A stretch of DNA of 64,000 nt. Source: CAYVGO01 sp964450725 (GTDB taxonomy: Bacteria; Bacteroidota; Bacteroidia; Bacteroidales; UBA932). Both the position numbers and the translations under genes were made by a program. Below are positions 20,924-29,823 of this stretch, one piece after another. Numbering within the stretch: position 1 is the first letter of the stretch; each line of letters opens with the position of its first letter. Location of the stretch: the NCBI GenBank assembly GCA_964450725.1, contig CAYVGO010000005.1:1-64000 (forward strand). Direction: 5' to 3'. The notes under the pieces are model-generated. The model made no database searches, had not been told where the DNA came from, and saw nothing but the letters and a program-made list of their open reading frames with translations.

Positions 20924-23900
20924 TTAACTTAAAGTTACATTCAATGCCAAACCTCGTAATTCATGCAGCAATACATTGAGTGACTCCGGGATTCCGGGAA
21001 CAGGCATAGGATCGCCTTTTACGATAGCCTCGTAAGTCTTGGCTCGACCAAAAACATCATCTGATTTCACCGTCAATATTTCTTGTAAAATATTTGCTGC
21101 ACCAAAAGCTTCCAAAGCCCAAACCTCCATTTCTCCAAAACGCTGTCCTCCAAATTGAGCTTTACCACCTAAAGGTTGCTGAGTAATTAATGAATAAGGA
21201 CCTATTGAACGAGAGTGCATTTTATCATCTACCATGTGTCCTAATTTCAACATATAAATTACTCCGACTGTTGCCGGTTGGTCAAAACGTTCTCCTGTAC
21301 CTCCGTCATACAAGTGTGTTTTTCCATAACGGGGTACACCTGCTTTTTCTGTATGATGAGTAATATCTTCTAATGTAGCACCATCAAAAATTGGAGTAGC
21401 AAAGGTCATTCCTAATTTTTGACCAGCCCATCCTAAAACAGTTTCATAGATTTGCCCCAAGTTCATACGAGAAGGTACACCTAAAGGATTTAAAACAATA
21501 TCTACGATTGTTCCATCTTCCAAAAATGGCATATCTGCATCTCTTACAATTTTAGCAACAATACCTTTATTACCGTGACGACCTGCCATTTTATCTCCCA
21601 CCATAATTTTACGCTTTTTAGCGACATAAACTTTCGCCATTTGCATAATTCCGGAAGGTAATTCATCTCCGATGGTCATATTATATTCTGCACGCTTTTC
21701 TTCAGCTTCTACTTCTTTATATTTAAGAATATAATTATTAATAGTATATTTTACTAAATCATTAATACGAGTATCATCAGTCCAATTGGTTGCAGTAACA
21801 TCAAGATAATTAATATCTTGTAACACCTTCGTCGTAAATTTACCACCCTTTGCCAACAATTCAACTCCAAAATAATCTGTAACACGAGCTGAAGTCTTAC
21901 CCTGTAAAATCGTTTGTAACTTTTCAACTAATGTTTTTTTCAATTTATCTTTCTTGTCATTAAATTCATCTGTCAGTTTTTGTAGTTGAATTTTTTCCTG
22001 TCCTTTGTTTTTCTTATAATCTTTACGGGCAATAACACGTGAAAATAACTTGGTATCAACAATAGTACCATATAATGATGGTGATGCTTTTAGCGATGCA
22101 TCTTTTACATCTCCGGCTTTATCTCCAAAAATTGCACGTAGCAACTTTTCTTCCGGAGAAGCATCACTTTCGCCTTTGGGTGTAATTTTACCAATTAAAA
22201 TATCTCCGGGTTTGATTTCTGCTCCAACTCTGACAACACCGTTTTCGTCTAAATCCTTAGTTGCTTCCTCACTTACATTAGGAATATCAGAAGTTAACTC
22301 TTCCATACCTCTTTTTGTATCACGAACCTCCATAATATATTCGTCAATACGTATTGAAGTAAATACATCTTCTCTTACTAACCTTTCCGATAGCACTATA
22401 GCATCTTCAAAGTTATATCCTTTCCATGGCATAAAAGCCACCTTCAAGTTTCTTCCAAGAGCCAATTCTCCGTTCTGAGTAGAATAACCTTCCGTCATCA
22501 AATCTCCGGCATGTACTTTGTCTCCTTTTTTCACCATTGGAACTAAGTTGATACAAGTACTTTGATTGGTTTTTTGATATTTTGGCAATTTATGTACTGT
22601 AACTTCAGAGTCAAAACTTACTAATTTCTCATCTTCCGTCATATCATACTTGACATGTATTTCGCGTGCATCAGCATAAACAACCTCTCCATTACGTAAT
22701 GCCGTAATATGAATACGACTGTCTTTTGTCAATTCTCGTTCAACTCCTGTTCCCACGATTGGAGCTTCCGGACGAATAAGAGGTACTGCTTGGCGCATCA
22801 TGTTTGCTCCCATCAAAGCTCGGTTAGCATCATCGTGTTCCAAGAATGGAATAAGCGAAGCCGCTATAGAAGCAATTTGATTAGGTGCAACGTCCATCAA
22901 ATCAATTTGAGAAGGTTCATTGACCGGATAATCTCCTTCATAACGACATTTAACGCGACTCTCTACAAAAGAACCATCGTCCGTCAACTTTGCATTCGCT
23001 TGAGCAATAGTCATACCGTCTTCTTCTTCTGCACTCAAATAAACTAATCCTTTATTTGACAAATCAACCTTACTGCTTTTAATTTTTCGATAAGGAGTTT
23101 CAATAAAACCAAGTTGATTTATTCGCGCATAAACACATAGAGAGGATATTAATCCGATATTCGGACCTTCAGGTGTTTCTATAGGACAAAGACGACCATA
23201 ATGCGTATAGTGTACGTCTCTCACCTCAAAACCCGCTCTATCTCTGGAAAGTCCTCCGGGTCCCAGAGCAGACAATCTACGTTTATGGGTCATTTCCGCC
23301 AAAGGATTGGTTTGATCCATAAACTGAGACAATTGATTTGTCCCAAAAAATGTATTAATGACAGAAGAGAGTGTTTTGGCATTAATCAAATCTGTAGGAG
23401 CAAATACTTCATTATCTCTTACATTCATCCGTTCTCTAATCGTACGCGCCATACGTGCCAAACCTACACTAAATTGACCGGCCAATTGTTCTCCAACCGT
23501 ACGAACACGGCGATTACTAAGATGGTCAATATCATCAACTTCCGCTTTTTGATTGATGAGTTGAATCAAGTATTTAATAATCCCAATGATATCATCTCGG
23601 GTAAGTACCCTTACATCGGGTGAAATTTCATGTTTTAATTTTTTATTAATTCTGAAACGACCTACATCTCCTAAATCATAGCGTTTTTCAGAAAAAAACA
23701 ATTTATCTATCACATCACGTGCCGTTGCTTCATCCGGTGGTTCGGCACTGCGTAATTGACGATAAATATATAAAACAGCTTCTTGTTCAGAATTACAAGG
23801 ATCTTTACGTAAAGTATTTAAAACTATAGAATTTTCAGACGATGTTACTGAGTCTTTATGTAGAAGTATAGATTCGATTTCCGCATCTAAAATCATATCA

Positions 23901-24745
23901 ATATGATGTTCTTCAAGTACGGTTTCACGATCCAATATAATTTCATTACGTTCTATTGCCACAACTTCTCCGGTATCTTCGTCCACAAAATCTTCTACCC
24001 AAGATTTTAAAACTCTGGCGGCTAAACGTTTACCTACTGATTCTTCTAAAATTTTACGAGATACTTTGACTTCTAAAGCCAAGTCAAAAATTTCTAATAT
24101 CTCTTTGTCACTTTTATAACCAATTACCCGTAACAAAGTAGTTACAGGTAATTTCTTTTTTCTATCAATATAAGCATACATAACATTGCTTATATCTGTA
24201 GCAAATTCTATCCACGAACCTTTAAAAGGAATGATTCGTGCTGAATAAAGTTTTGTGCCGTTAGCATGAACACTTTGACCAAAAAATACACCGGGAGAAC
24301 GGTGTAACTGAGATACAACAACCCGCTCTGCGCCATTGATAACAAAGGTTCCGCGAGGTGTCATGTAAGGTATAGGACCTAAAAAAACATCTTGTACCAA
24401 TGTTTCAAAATCTTCATGTTCAACATCAGTACAATATAATTTAAGTTTTGCTTTTAATGGAACGCTATAGGTTAAACCACGTTCCAAACATTCCTCTATC
24501 GTATATCGAGGAGGATCTATAAAATAATCAAGAAATTCTAATACAAAGTTATTTCGAGTATCAGAGATAGGAAAATTTTCCTGAAAAACCTTAAATAATC
24601 CTTCATTTTTTCTATTTTCAGGAGTAGTGTCTAATTGAAAAAAATCGTGAAATGATTTAAGTTGAACTTCCAAGAAATCGGGATGTAGTGATTTTCCAGG
24701 TATGGAAGAAAAGGTTTTACGGTCTATTGACTGACTTTGGAGCAT
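20924..24745 (-). CDS. rpoB: DNA-directed RNA polymerase subunit beta
   Basis: Second large subunit of RNA polymerase, 1,273 residues. The rifampicin-binding region near residues 475-510 reads NQLSQFMDQTNPLAE…THKRRLSALGPGG. Residues equivalent to E. coli D516, H526 and S531 are D, H and S, which is the sensitive configuration. Other hallmarks are RDVHYTHYGRLCPIETPEGPN, GRNLKVAFMPWKGYNFEDA, GDKMAGRHGNKG and the C-terminal QRFGEMEVWALEAFGAA. It follows rplL with a 95-bp spacer containing an attenuator-like hairpin. Confidence 0.99.
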   Translation of the reverse strand: MLQSQSIDRKTFSSIPGKSLHPDFLEVQLKSFHDFFQLDTTPENRKNEGLFKVFQENFPISDTRNNFVLEFLDYFIDPPRYTIEECLERGLTYSVPLKAKLKLYCTDVEHEDFETLVQDVFLGPIPYMTPRGTFVINGAERVVVSQLHRSPGVFFGQSVHANGTKLYSARIIPFKGSWIEFATDISNVMYAYIDRKKKLPVTTLLRVIGYKSDKEILEIFDLALEVKVSRKILEESVGKRLAARVLKSWVEDFVDEDTGEVVAIERNEIILDRETVLEEHHIDMILDAEIESILLHKDSVTSSENSIVLNTLRKDPCNSEQEAVLYIYRQLRSAEPPDEATARDVIDKLFFSEKRYDLGDVGRFRINKKLKHEISPDVRVLTRDDIIGIIKYLIQLINQKAEVDDIDHLSNRRVRTVGEQLAGQFSVGLARMARTIRERMNVRDNEVFAPTDLINAKTLSSVINTFFGTNQLSQFMDQTNPLAEMTHKRRLSALGPGGLSRDRAGFEVRDVHYTHYGRLCPIETPEGPNIGLISSLCVYARINQLGFIETPYRKIKSSKVDLSNKGLVYLSAEEEDGMTIAQANAKLTDDGSFVESRVKCRYEGDYPVNEPSQIDLMDVAPNQIASIAASLIPFLEHDDANRALMGANMMRQAVPLIRPEAPIVGTGVERELTKDSRIHITALRNGEVVYADAREIHVKYDMTEDEKLVSFDSEVTVHKLPKYQKTNQSTCINLVPMVKKGDKVHAGDLMTEGYSTQNGELALGRNLKVAFMPWKGYNFEDAIVLSERLVREDVFTSIRIDEYIMEVRDTKRGMEELTSDIPNVSEEATKDLDENGVVRVGAEIKPGDILIGKITPKGESDASPEEKLLRAIFGDKAGDVKDASLKASPSLYGTIVDTKLFSRVIARKDYKKNKGQEKIQLQKLTDEFNDKKDKLKKTLVEKLQTILQGKTSARVTDYFGVELLAKGGKFTTKVLQDINYLDVTATNWTDDTRINDLVKYTINNYILKYKEVEAEEKRAEYNMTIGDELPSGIMQMAKVYVAKKRKIMVGDKMAGRHGNKGIVAKIVRDADMPFLEDGTIVDIVLNPLGVPSRMNLGQIYETVLGWAGQKLGMTFATPIFDGATLEDITHHTEKAGVPRYGKTHLYDGGTGERFDQPATVGVIYMLKLGHMVDDKMHSRSIGPYSLITQQPLGGKAQFGGQRFGEMEVWALEAFGAANILQEILTVKSDDVFGRAKTYEAIVKGDPMPVPGIPESLNVLLHELRGLALNVTLS

Positions 24746-24783
24746 ACTACGCTAAAATTTTAGATATAAAACAAGAAAACACA

Positions 24784-24820
24784 GAAAACAAACTTGGAAG
24801 TACAAAAACTCCCAAGTTTG
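24784..24820 (-). terminator. Attenuator-like hairpin between rplL and rpoB
   Basis: Arms CAAACTTGG (24789-24797) and CCAAGTTTG (24812-24820) form a 9-bp stem, extended by 3 bp past one mismatch. On the minus strand it is followed by TTTTCTGT. A partial terminator between the ribosomal-protein genes and rpoB is known in E. coli, where it lowers rpoBC relative to L7/L12. A similar role here is inferred from position. Confidence 0.6.
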
Positions 24821-24840
24821 ATACAAAATCTAAACCTATC

Positions 24841-25224
24841 TTATTTCACTTCTACGGTAGCACCTGCTTCTTCTAATTGTTTTTTAATACCTTCTGCTTC
24901 TACTTTTGAAACTTTTTCTTTCAAAGGTTTTGGTGCTGCATCTACTAAATCTTTAGCTTCTTTCAAGCCAAGGCCTGTAATATCTTTTACAACTTTTACA
25001 ACATTAAGTTTACTTGCACCTGCAGATGTAAGAATTACATCAAATTCAGTTTGCTCTGCTGCTGCCGCTGCTGCACCACCACCGGCTCCCGGTGCTGCTG
25101 CCACTGCTACCGCAGCTGCTGCTGGTTCAATACCATATTCTTCTTTTAAGATTTTTCCTAATTCTACCGCTTCTTTTACAGTTAAATTCACTAATTCTTC
25201 TGCTAATTTTTTTACATCAGCCAT
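24841..25224 (-). CDS. rplL: 50S ribosomal protein L7/L12
   Basis: 127-residue stalk protein that binds L10 as dimers and recruits translational GTPases. The N-terminal dimerisation helix (LAEELVNLTVKEAVELGKIL), the Ala-rich flexible hinge (about residues 34-55) and the conserved C-terminal factor-binding domain (KLNVVKVVKDITGLGLKEAK) are all present. It lies 87 bp downstream of rplJ, as in the standard operon. Confidence 0.98.
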   Translation of the reverse strand: MADVKKLAEELVNLTVKEAVELGKILKEEYGIEPAAAAVAVAAAPGAGGGAAAAAAEQTEFDVILTSAGASKLNVVKVVKDITGLGLKEAKDLVDAAPKPLKEKVSKVEAEGIKKQLEEAGATVEVK

Positions 25225-25311
25225 TGTATTCTATTTTTAAAGTAAAACAAATTTAATTATTTTCACTACATCTTATGGTTTAGTGTGTAGTCAACTATCG
25301 TAATTACAAAA

Positions 25312-25836
25312 TTATGAAGCACGCTCTTCCAATGTTTTAACAATACCGGCTATCTTTCCGCCACCACCACTTTGTAGTGCCGAAATAATATTTCGTGCAG
25401 GTGATTGTAACATCGCAATGATATCGCCTATTAATTCCTCGCGTGTCTTCAAGTTTACTAATGAATCCAAACTTTCCTTACCAATATAAATACACTCTTG
25501 AACATAAGCTGATTTTAATTGGGGTTTGGGTGAAACTTTACTGAATTCTTTGATGAGTTTAGCCGGTGCATTTACAACATCACTAAATAATACGGCTGTT
25601 GTACCTGTCAGAGTTGAAACTAACTCTTCTTGTGCCAGTCCAATACGCTCTAAAGCAATACGTAATAATGTATTTTTAACAATAACCATACGTACATTAC
25701 TTTGAAAACAAAGACGACGTAAATCTGCTGTTTTTTGCGCATTTAGACCTTCTGCATCCGTAATATAAAAATTAGGTTGTGCTTCAATATAACCAACTAA
25801 TCTATCAATAATAATGCCTTTTTCTTCTTTTGTCAT
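25312..25836 (-). CDS. rplJ: 50S ribosomal protein L10
   Basis: 174-residue base of the ribosomal stalk. The N-terminal rRNA/L11-binding domain (VVKNTLLRIALE, TGTTAVLFS) and the C-terminal helix that carries L7/L12 (ARNIISALQSGGGGKIAGIVKTL) are visible. It is preceded by rplA (27-bp spacer) and followed by rplL. Autoregulation by L10-L7/L12 is the usual control, but I could not identify the leader structure with confidence. Confidence 0.97.
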   Translation of the reverse strand: MTKEEKGIIIDRLVGYIEAQPNFYITDAEGLNAQKTADLRRLCFQSNVRMVIVKNTLLRIALERIGLAQEELVSTLTGTTAVLFSDVVNAPAKLIKEFSKVSPKPQLKSAYVQECIYIGKESLDSLVNLKTREELIGDIIAMLQSPARNIISALQSGGGGKIAGIVKTLEERAS

Positions 25837-25863
25837 AATCGTTGAGTTTTGAATATTAGTTGA

Positions 25864-26553
25864 TTACTGTACCGTCTTTACATCAATGGGTAAACTCGGA
25901 CTCATTGTACTGGATAAATAGATTGATTTAATGTAAGTTCCTTTGGTGGTAGAGGGTTTTAATTTGATAATCGTATTTAAAAGTTCGATTGTATTATCTG
26001 CCAATTTCTGGCTATCAAAACTTACTCGACCAATACTTGTATGTACAATACCTGTTTTATCAACTTTAAAATCAATTTTACCTGATTTTATATCTAATAC
26101 TGCTTTACCTACATCCATTGTTACCGTACCTGTTTTAGGATTAGGCATCAACCCTCTGGGACCTAAAATCTTTCCTAAGGCGCCTAACTTACCCATTACT
26201 GAGGGCATGGTAATAATAACATCAACATCTGTCCATCCTGCTTTAATTTTGTTGATATACTCATCTAATCCTACATAATCTGCTCCGGCTTCTTTAGCCT
26301 CAGCTTCTTTGTCGGGAGAGCATAGTACTAATACGCGCATAACTTTGCCGGTTCCATGAGGAAGGCTTACTACACCGCGTACCATTTGATTTGCTTTTTT
26401 GGGATCTACTCCTAAACGAACTGCTATATCTACAGAAGCATCAAAATTAGTATAAGAAATTTCTTTCACTAATTTACTGGCCTCTTCAATAGTATATAAC
26501 TTATCTTTAACGAGTTTATCCGCTATTGCTTTTTGTTTTTTTGTTAACTTCAT
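25864..26553 (-). CDS. rplA: 50S ribosomal protein L1
   Basis: 229-residue protein of the L1 stalk, involved in release of E-site tRNA and often a translational repressor of its own operon. The family signature GKLGALGKILGPRGLMPNPK is present near residues 120-140, as are the KTGIVHTSIGRVSF strand and a normal C-terminus. It follows rplK with a 30-bp spacer. Confidence 0.98.
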   Translation of the reverse strand: MKLTKKQKAIADKLVKDKLYTIEEASKLVKEISYTNFDASVDIAVRLGVDPKKANQMVRGVVSLPHGTGKVMRVLVLCSPDKEAEAKEAGADYVGLDEYINKIKAGWTDVDVIITMPSVMGKLGALGKILGPRGLMPNPKTGTVTMDVGKAVLDIKSGKIDFKVDKTGIVHTSIGRVSFDSQKLADNTIELLNTIIKLKPSTTKGTYIKSIYLSSTMSPSLPIDVKTVQ

Positions 26554-26583
26554 TGCTTTCTAAAAATTAAGTAACGAAATCCT

Positions 26584-27021
26584 TTAACCCGGAAATTCAC
26601 CTTTGACTTCAATGCCCATACTTCGCGCAGTCCCTGCAACCATTCTCATGGCTGCTTCTACTGTAAATGCATTCATATCGGGCATTTTTTCCTGTGCAAT
26701 TTGGCGAACTTGTTCCCATGTTACCGAAGCCACTTTTTTGCGATTCGGCTCCGCAGAACCTGAAGAAATCTTTGCCATTTCTTTCAACTGTACTGCCACA
26801 GGGGGTTCTTTAATAATGAATTCAAACGATTTATCGGTGTACACCGTAATAACAACAGGTAAAACTTTCCCGGCTTTATTTTGTGTACGAGCGTTAAACT
26901 GCTTGCAAAAATCCATAATATTTACTCCCTTAGATCCTAATGCAGGACCTATGGGTGGCGAAGGATTTGCTGCACCTCCTTTGACTTGCAATTTAATGAA
27001 TCCGCTTATTTCTTTTGCCAT
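26584..27021 (-). CDS. rplK: 50S ribosomal protein L11
   Basis: 145-residue component of the GTPase-associated centre. The N-terminal proline-rich domain (GAANPSPPIGPALGSKGVNI) and the C-terminal rRNA-binding domain (VEAAMRMVAGTARSMGIEVKG) are typical. A hairpin with an asymmetric bulge sits in the 87-bp leader after nusG, where L1 repressor sites are found in other bacteria. Confidence 0.98.
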   Translation of the reverse strand: MAKEISGFIKLQVKGGAANPSPPIGPALGSKGVNIMDFCKQFNARTQNKAGKVLPVVITVYTDKSFEFIIKEPPVAVQLKEMAKISSGSAEPNRKKVASVTWEQVRQIAQEKMPDMNAFTVEAAMRMVAGTARSMGIEVKGEFPG

Positions 27022-27046
27022 ATTCTCAGTGCTGTTTAAACATTAT

Positions 27047-27078
27047 GATATATTGTTTGGTGGAAGCCCAAATATATC
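27047..27078 (-). promoter_or_regulatory. Candidate L1-type operator hairpin in the rplK leader
   Basis: Between nusG and rplK the plus strand reads GATATAT (27047-27053) and ATATATC (27072-27078). An inner TTGG/CCAA pairing and a 3-nt one-sided bulge complete the structure. L1 is known to repress the L11-L1 mRNA through a bulged stem at this place in several bacteria. Assignment here rests on position and general shape only. Confidence 0.35.
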
Positions 27079-27108
27079 GTTATATAATAGTGTGCGTAAC
27101 TGCCTTAA

Positions 27109-27672
27109 TTATTCTCTTTCTACTTGTAAAAAACTCAATTCTAATGGTGTTTTACGTCCAAAAATTTTCACCATCACTTTCAATTTTTTCTTATCTTCAT
27201 TCACTTCCTCAATTGTTCCATAGAAACTGGCAAAAGGTCCATCAATAACTTTTACCGTTTCACCAATGCAAAATGGTTCTTCATTAACTTCTGTACTATC
27301 TAACGTTTGGTCAAAACGACCTAACATCTTATCAACTTCTGAAGAACGTAAAGGTATTGGTTTACGTGATGTCTTTGAGCCGTCACTTAAAAATCCAATA
27401 ACATTAGGTATATTGATTAGTATATGTTCTGTTTCTCCGACTAATTGTGCTTCAATAAAAACATAACCAGGATAAAAAATACGTTCTCTATTGACTTTTT
27501 TCCCGTTGCGAATTTGAAAAACTTTATCAGAAGGAATGAGAACCTGAGACACAAGACCATCTCCTAAATGGCCTTGTTTGATATGAAGTTCAATATATTC
27601 CTTAACCTTCTTTTCTTTACCTCCAATAGTACGCAAAACATACCATTTGAATTCGTTTTCTTTTTCCGCCAT
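27109..27672 (-). CDS. nusG: Transcription termination/antitermination protein NusG
   Basis: 187-residue elongation factor that binds the RNA polymerase clamp and couples transcription to Rho or the ribosome. The NGN domain begins FKWYVLRTIGGKEKKVKEYI, has FYPGYVFIEAQL and ends near residue 120. The KOW domain follows (FCIGETVKVIDGPFASFYGT). It lies 23 bp downstream of secE, the classical arrangement. Confidence 0.97.
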   Translation of the reverse strand: MAEKENEFKWYVLRTIGGKEKKVKEYIELHIKQGHLGDGLVSQVLIPSDKVFQIRNGKKVNRERIFYPGYVFIEAQLVGETEHILINIPNVIGFLSDGSKTSRKPIPLRSSEVDKMLGRFDQTLDSTEVNEEPFCIGETVKVIDGPFASFYGTIEEVNEDKKKLKVMVKIFGRKTPLELSFLQVERE

Positions 27673-27695
27673 AAAGCCTTTTTTTGTGTTTTAAA

Positions 27696-27881
27696 TTAAT
27701 TAGCAGGAGGAAAAAATAACTTCATAATATTTTCAAAGGATATATCCATTGTCGCAATAATAATGGCGATAATAAGAGAGGCCACCATCACTAAAACAGC
27801 ACTTGATTGTAATGAAGACCACGACGGCCAACTTACTTTACCTCCAACTAATTCCTTGTAAGATTCTTTGAAATATCCCAT
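27696..27881 (-). CDS. secE: Preprotein translocase subunit SecE
   Basis: 61-residue single-span membrane protein that stabilises SecY. The amphipathic N-terminal helix (SYKELVGGKVSWPSWSSLQ) is followed by one transmembrane segment (SAVLVMVASLIIAIIIATMDI). The size is typical of the short Bacteroidota form. It lies between tRNA-Trp and nusG. Confidence 0.95.
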   Translation of the reverse strand: MGYFKESYKELVGGKVSWPSWSSLQSSAVLVMVASLIIAIIIATMDISFENIMKLFFPPAN

Positions 27882-27918
27882 ATTTTTAATTATTGAAAAT
27901 AATACAACTTTTTGCTTG

Positions 27919-27989
27919 CAGGAGCAGAGAGAATCGAACTCCCACCAGCGGTTTTGGAGACCGCTGTTCTACCATTAAACTATGCTCCT
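27919..27989 (-). tRNA. tRNA-Trp (anticodon CCA)
   Basis: The seven-base acceptor arms AGGAGCA (5') and TGCTCCT (3') pair. The anticodon stem GCGGT/ACCGC encloses the loop CTCCAAA with anticodon CCA, and the T-loop GTTCGATTC is present. The discriminator is G. The gene sits in the conserved slot between tuf and secE. Confidence 0.95.
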
Positions 27990-27992
27990 ATG

Positions 27993-28036
27993 AAAAAAGG
28001 ACTATTCCTCTCTTTAACAAGAGAAATAGATCCTTT
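27993..28036 (-). terminator. Terminator-like hairpin between tuf and tRNA-Trp
   Basis: On the minus strand the stem segments AAAGGA/TCCTTT, CTATT/AATAG and CTCTT/AAGAG with small internal loops run straight into TTTTTT. The T-run ends three bases before the 5' end of tRNA-Trp. It can act as the tuf terminator or as a processing structure ahead of the tRNA. Confidence 0.7.
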
Positions 28037-28057
28037 ATGAATAAGTTTCAAAATGAC

Positions 28058-29245
28058 TTACTTAATAATTTTTGTGATTTGACCTGCTCCAACTGTTCTA
28101 CCTCCTTCTCGGATTGCAAATCTCAAACCTTCATTAATCGCTACGGGATAAATTAATGTTACATTTACATTAACATTATCTCCGGGCATTACCATTTCTA
28201 CTCCTTCTGGTAAAGAAACTTCTCCAGTTACGTCTAAGGTTCTCAAATAGAACTGTGGACGATACTTATTATGGAATGGTGTATGACGACCTCCTTCTTC
28301 TTTTTTCAAGACATATATTGATGCTTCAAATGTAGTGTGGGGTGTAATAGTTCCGGGTTTAACAATAACCATACCTCTACGGATTTCTTTTTTGTCAATA
28401 CCACGTAACAATAATCCAACATTATCTCCGGCTTCTCCTTTGTCCAAAATTTTTCTGAACATTTCTACTCCTGTACAAGTTGATTTTTTAGGTTTTTCTC
28501 CTAATCCTACAATCTCCACTTCATTACCTGTTTCAATAATTCCGGTTTCTATTCTACCTGTCGCAACTGTTCCTCTTCCGGTAATAGAAAATACATCTTC
28601 AACCGGCATCAAAAATGGCTTATCAATATCACGTTTTGGTAATTCAATGTAAGTATCTACGGCATCCATCAACTCCATAATTTTTTCTTCCCATTTTGCA
28701 TCGCCGTTTAATCCTCCTAAAGCAGAACCTCGGATAACCGGAGTATTGTCTCCATCGAATTTGTAGAAACTCAACAATTCACGTACTTCCATTTCTACTA
28801 AATCCAACATTTCAGGATCATCAACAGCATCTACTTTATTCATGAAAACCACAATACGAGGAACATTTACCTGACGTGCCAACAAAATGTGCTCACGAGT
28901 TTGAGGCATAGGTCCATCTGTAGCCGCAACTACTAAGATTGCACCATCCATTTGTGCCGCACCTGTAACCATGTTTTTAACATAATCGGCGTGACCAGGA
29001 CAATCAACGTGTGCATAGTGACGTTTTTCCGTTTGATATTCTACGTGTGACGTATTAATGGTAATACCGCGTTCTTTTTCTTCCGGTGCGTTATCTATTG
29101 AATCGAATGAACGAACTTCAGAAAAACCTTTTTTAGCTAATACGGTTGTAATAGCCGCGGTCAAGGTAGTTTTACCGTGGTCAACGTGTCCAATAGTACC
29201 GACATTGACGTGCGGTTTGGTTTTTTCAAATTTTTCCTTTGCCAT
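28058..29245 (-). CDS. tuf: Elongation factor Tu
   Basis: 395-residue GTPase that brings aminoacyl-tRNA to the ribosome. The G1 motif GHVDHGKTT, switch motifs RGITINTSHVEY and DCPGHADYVKNM, and the NKVD motif (FMNKVDAVDD) are intact. Domains 2 and 3 are complete (GRGTVATGRIETG, RTVGAGQITKI at the C-terminus). It is the only tuf copy in the window. It is preceded by four tRNA genes, apparently in one transcript. Confidence 0.99.
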   Translation of the reverse strand: MAKEKFEKTKPHVNVGTIGHVDHGKTTLTAAITTVLAKKGFSEVRSFDSIDNAPEEKERGITINTSHVEYQTEKRHYAHVDCPGHADYVKNMVTGAAQMDGAILVVAATDGPMPQTREHILLARQVNVPRIVVFMNKVDAVDDPEMLDLVEMEVRELLSFYKFDGDNTPVIRGSALGGLNGDAKWEEKIMELMDAVDTYIELPKRDIDKPFLMPVEDVFSITGRGTVATGRIETGIIETGNEVEIVGLGEKPKKSTCTGVEMFRKILDKGEAGDNVGLLLRGIDKKEIRRGMVIVKPGTITPHTTFEASIYVLKKEEGGRHTPFHNKYRPQFYLRTLDVTGEVSLPEGVEMVMPGDNVNVNVTLIYPVAINEGLRFAIREGGRTVGAGQITKIIK

Positions 29246-29303
29246 ATTGCGTAATATTTTTTAAATAAAAGAAACTCCAAAATTAATCATTAACAAATAA
29301 ATG

Positions 29304-29375
<72 letters not shown>

Positions 29376-29465
29376 AAATAAAATTGTTTGACGTAGTTTG
29401 AAGTATAGTTTGAATTTGTTCAGAGCAATTTCAAACGAAATCAAACAATTTCAAACTTATTTTAG

Positions 29466-29538
29466 AGCGGAAGACGAGGTTCGAACCCGCGACCCTCAGC
29501 TTGGAAGGCTGATGCTCTACCGACTGAGCTACTTCCGC
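29466..29538 (-). tRNA. tRNA-Gly (anticodon TCC)
   Basis: Acceptor GCGGAAG pairs with CTTCCGC at the 3' side. The anticodon stem TCAGC/GCTGA encloses CTTCCAA (anticodon TCC), and the T-loop GTTCGAACC is present. Confidence 0.95.
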
Positions 29539-29547
29539 ATTATATCG

Positions 29548-29630
29548 TGGGGAGAGCAGGATTCGAACCTACGAAAGCTTACGCTAACAGAGTTACAGTC
29601 TGCTCCATTTGGCCACTTTGGTATCTCCCC
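29548..29630 (-). tRNA. tRNA-Tyr (anticodon GTA)
   Basis: An 83-nt class II tRNA with a long variable arm. Acceptor GGGGAGA/TCTCCCC, anticodon loop with GTA in ACTGTAACT, T-loop GTTCGAATC, discriminator A. Confidence 0.95.
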
Positions 29631-29664
29631 CCTTAATATTTCAATTTAAATCCTGAAAACTTTG

Positions 29665-29738
29665 AGCCGATGGAGGGATTCGAACCCCCGACCAGCTGAT
29701 TACAAATCAGCTGCTCTGGCCAACTGAGCTACATCGGC
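29665..29738 (-). tRNA. tRNA-Thr (anticodon TGT)
   Basis: Acceptor GCCGATG/CATCGGC, anticodon stem GCTGA/TCAGC with loop TTTGTAA (anticodon TGT), and T-loop GTTCGAATC. It is the first gene after the promoter at 29763-29794. Confidence 0.95.
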
Positions 29739-29762
29739 GGCAGTATAATTTTCAAAGAGGTG

Positions 29763-29794
29763 CAAAGGTAATACTTTTTTTTTATCCTTCCAAA
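29763..29794 (-). promoter_or_regulatory. Strong Bacteroidota promoter of the tRNA-tuf operon
   Basis: On the minus strand a TTTG -33 box (29791-29794) is followed after 20 bp by TACCTTTG (29763-29770), an exact match to TAnnTTTG. Transcription would start about 15 bp before tRNA-Thr(TGT). No other complete promoter is seen before tuf, so the four tRNAs and tuf are probably one transcript. Confidence 0.75.
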
Positions 29795-29823
29795 TTTTAC
29801 GTCCAACACTTGCTGAAAATTAT

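Noticed and set aside
24794..25240. Plus-strand open frame over rplL
   Set aside because: It is the antisense shadow of the Ala-rich L7/L12 hinge.
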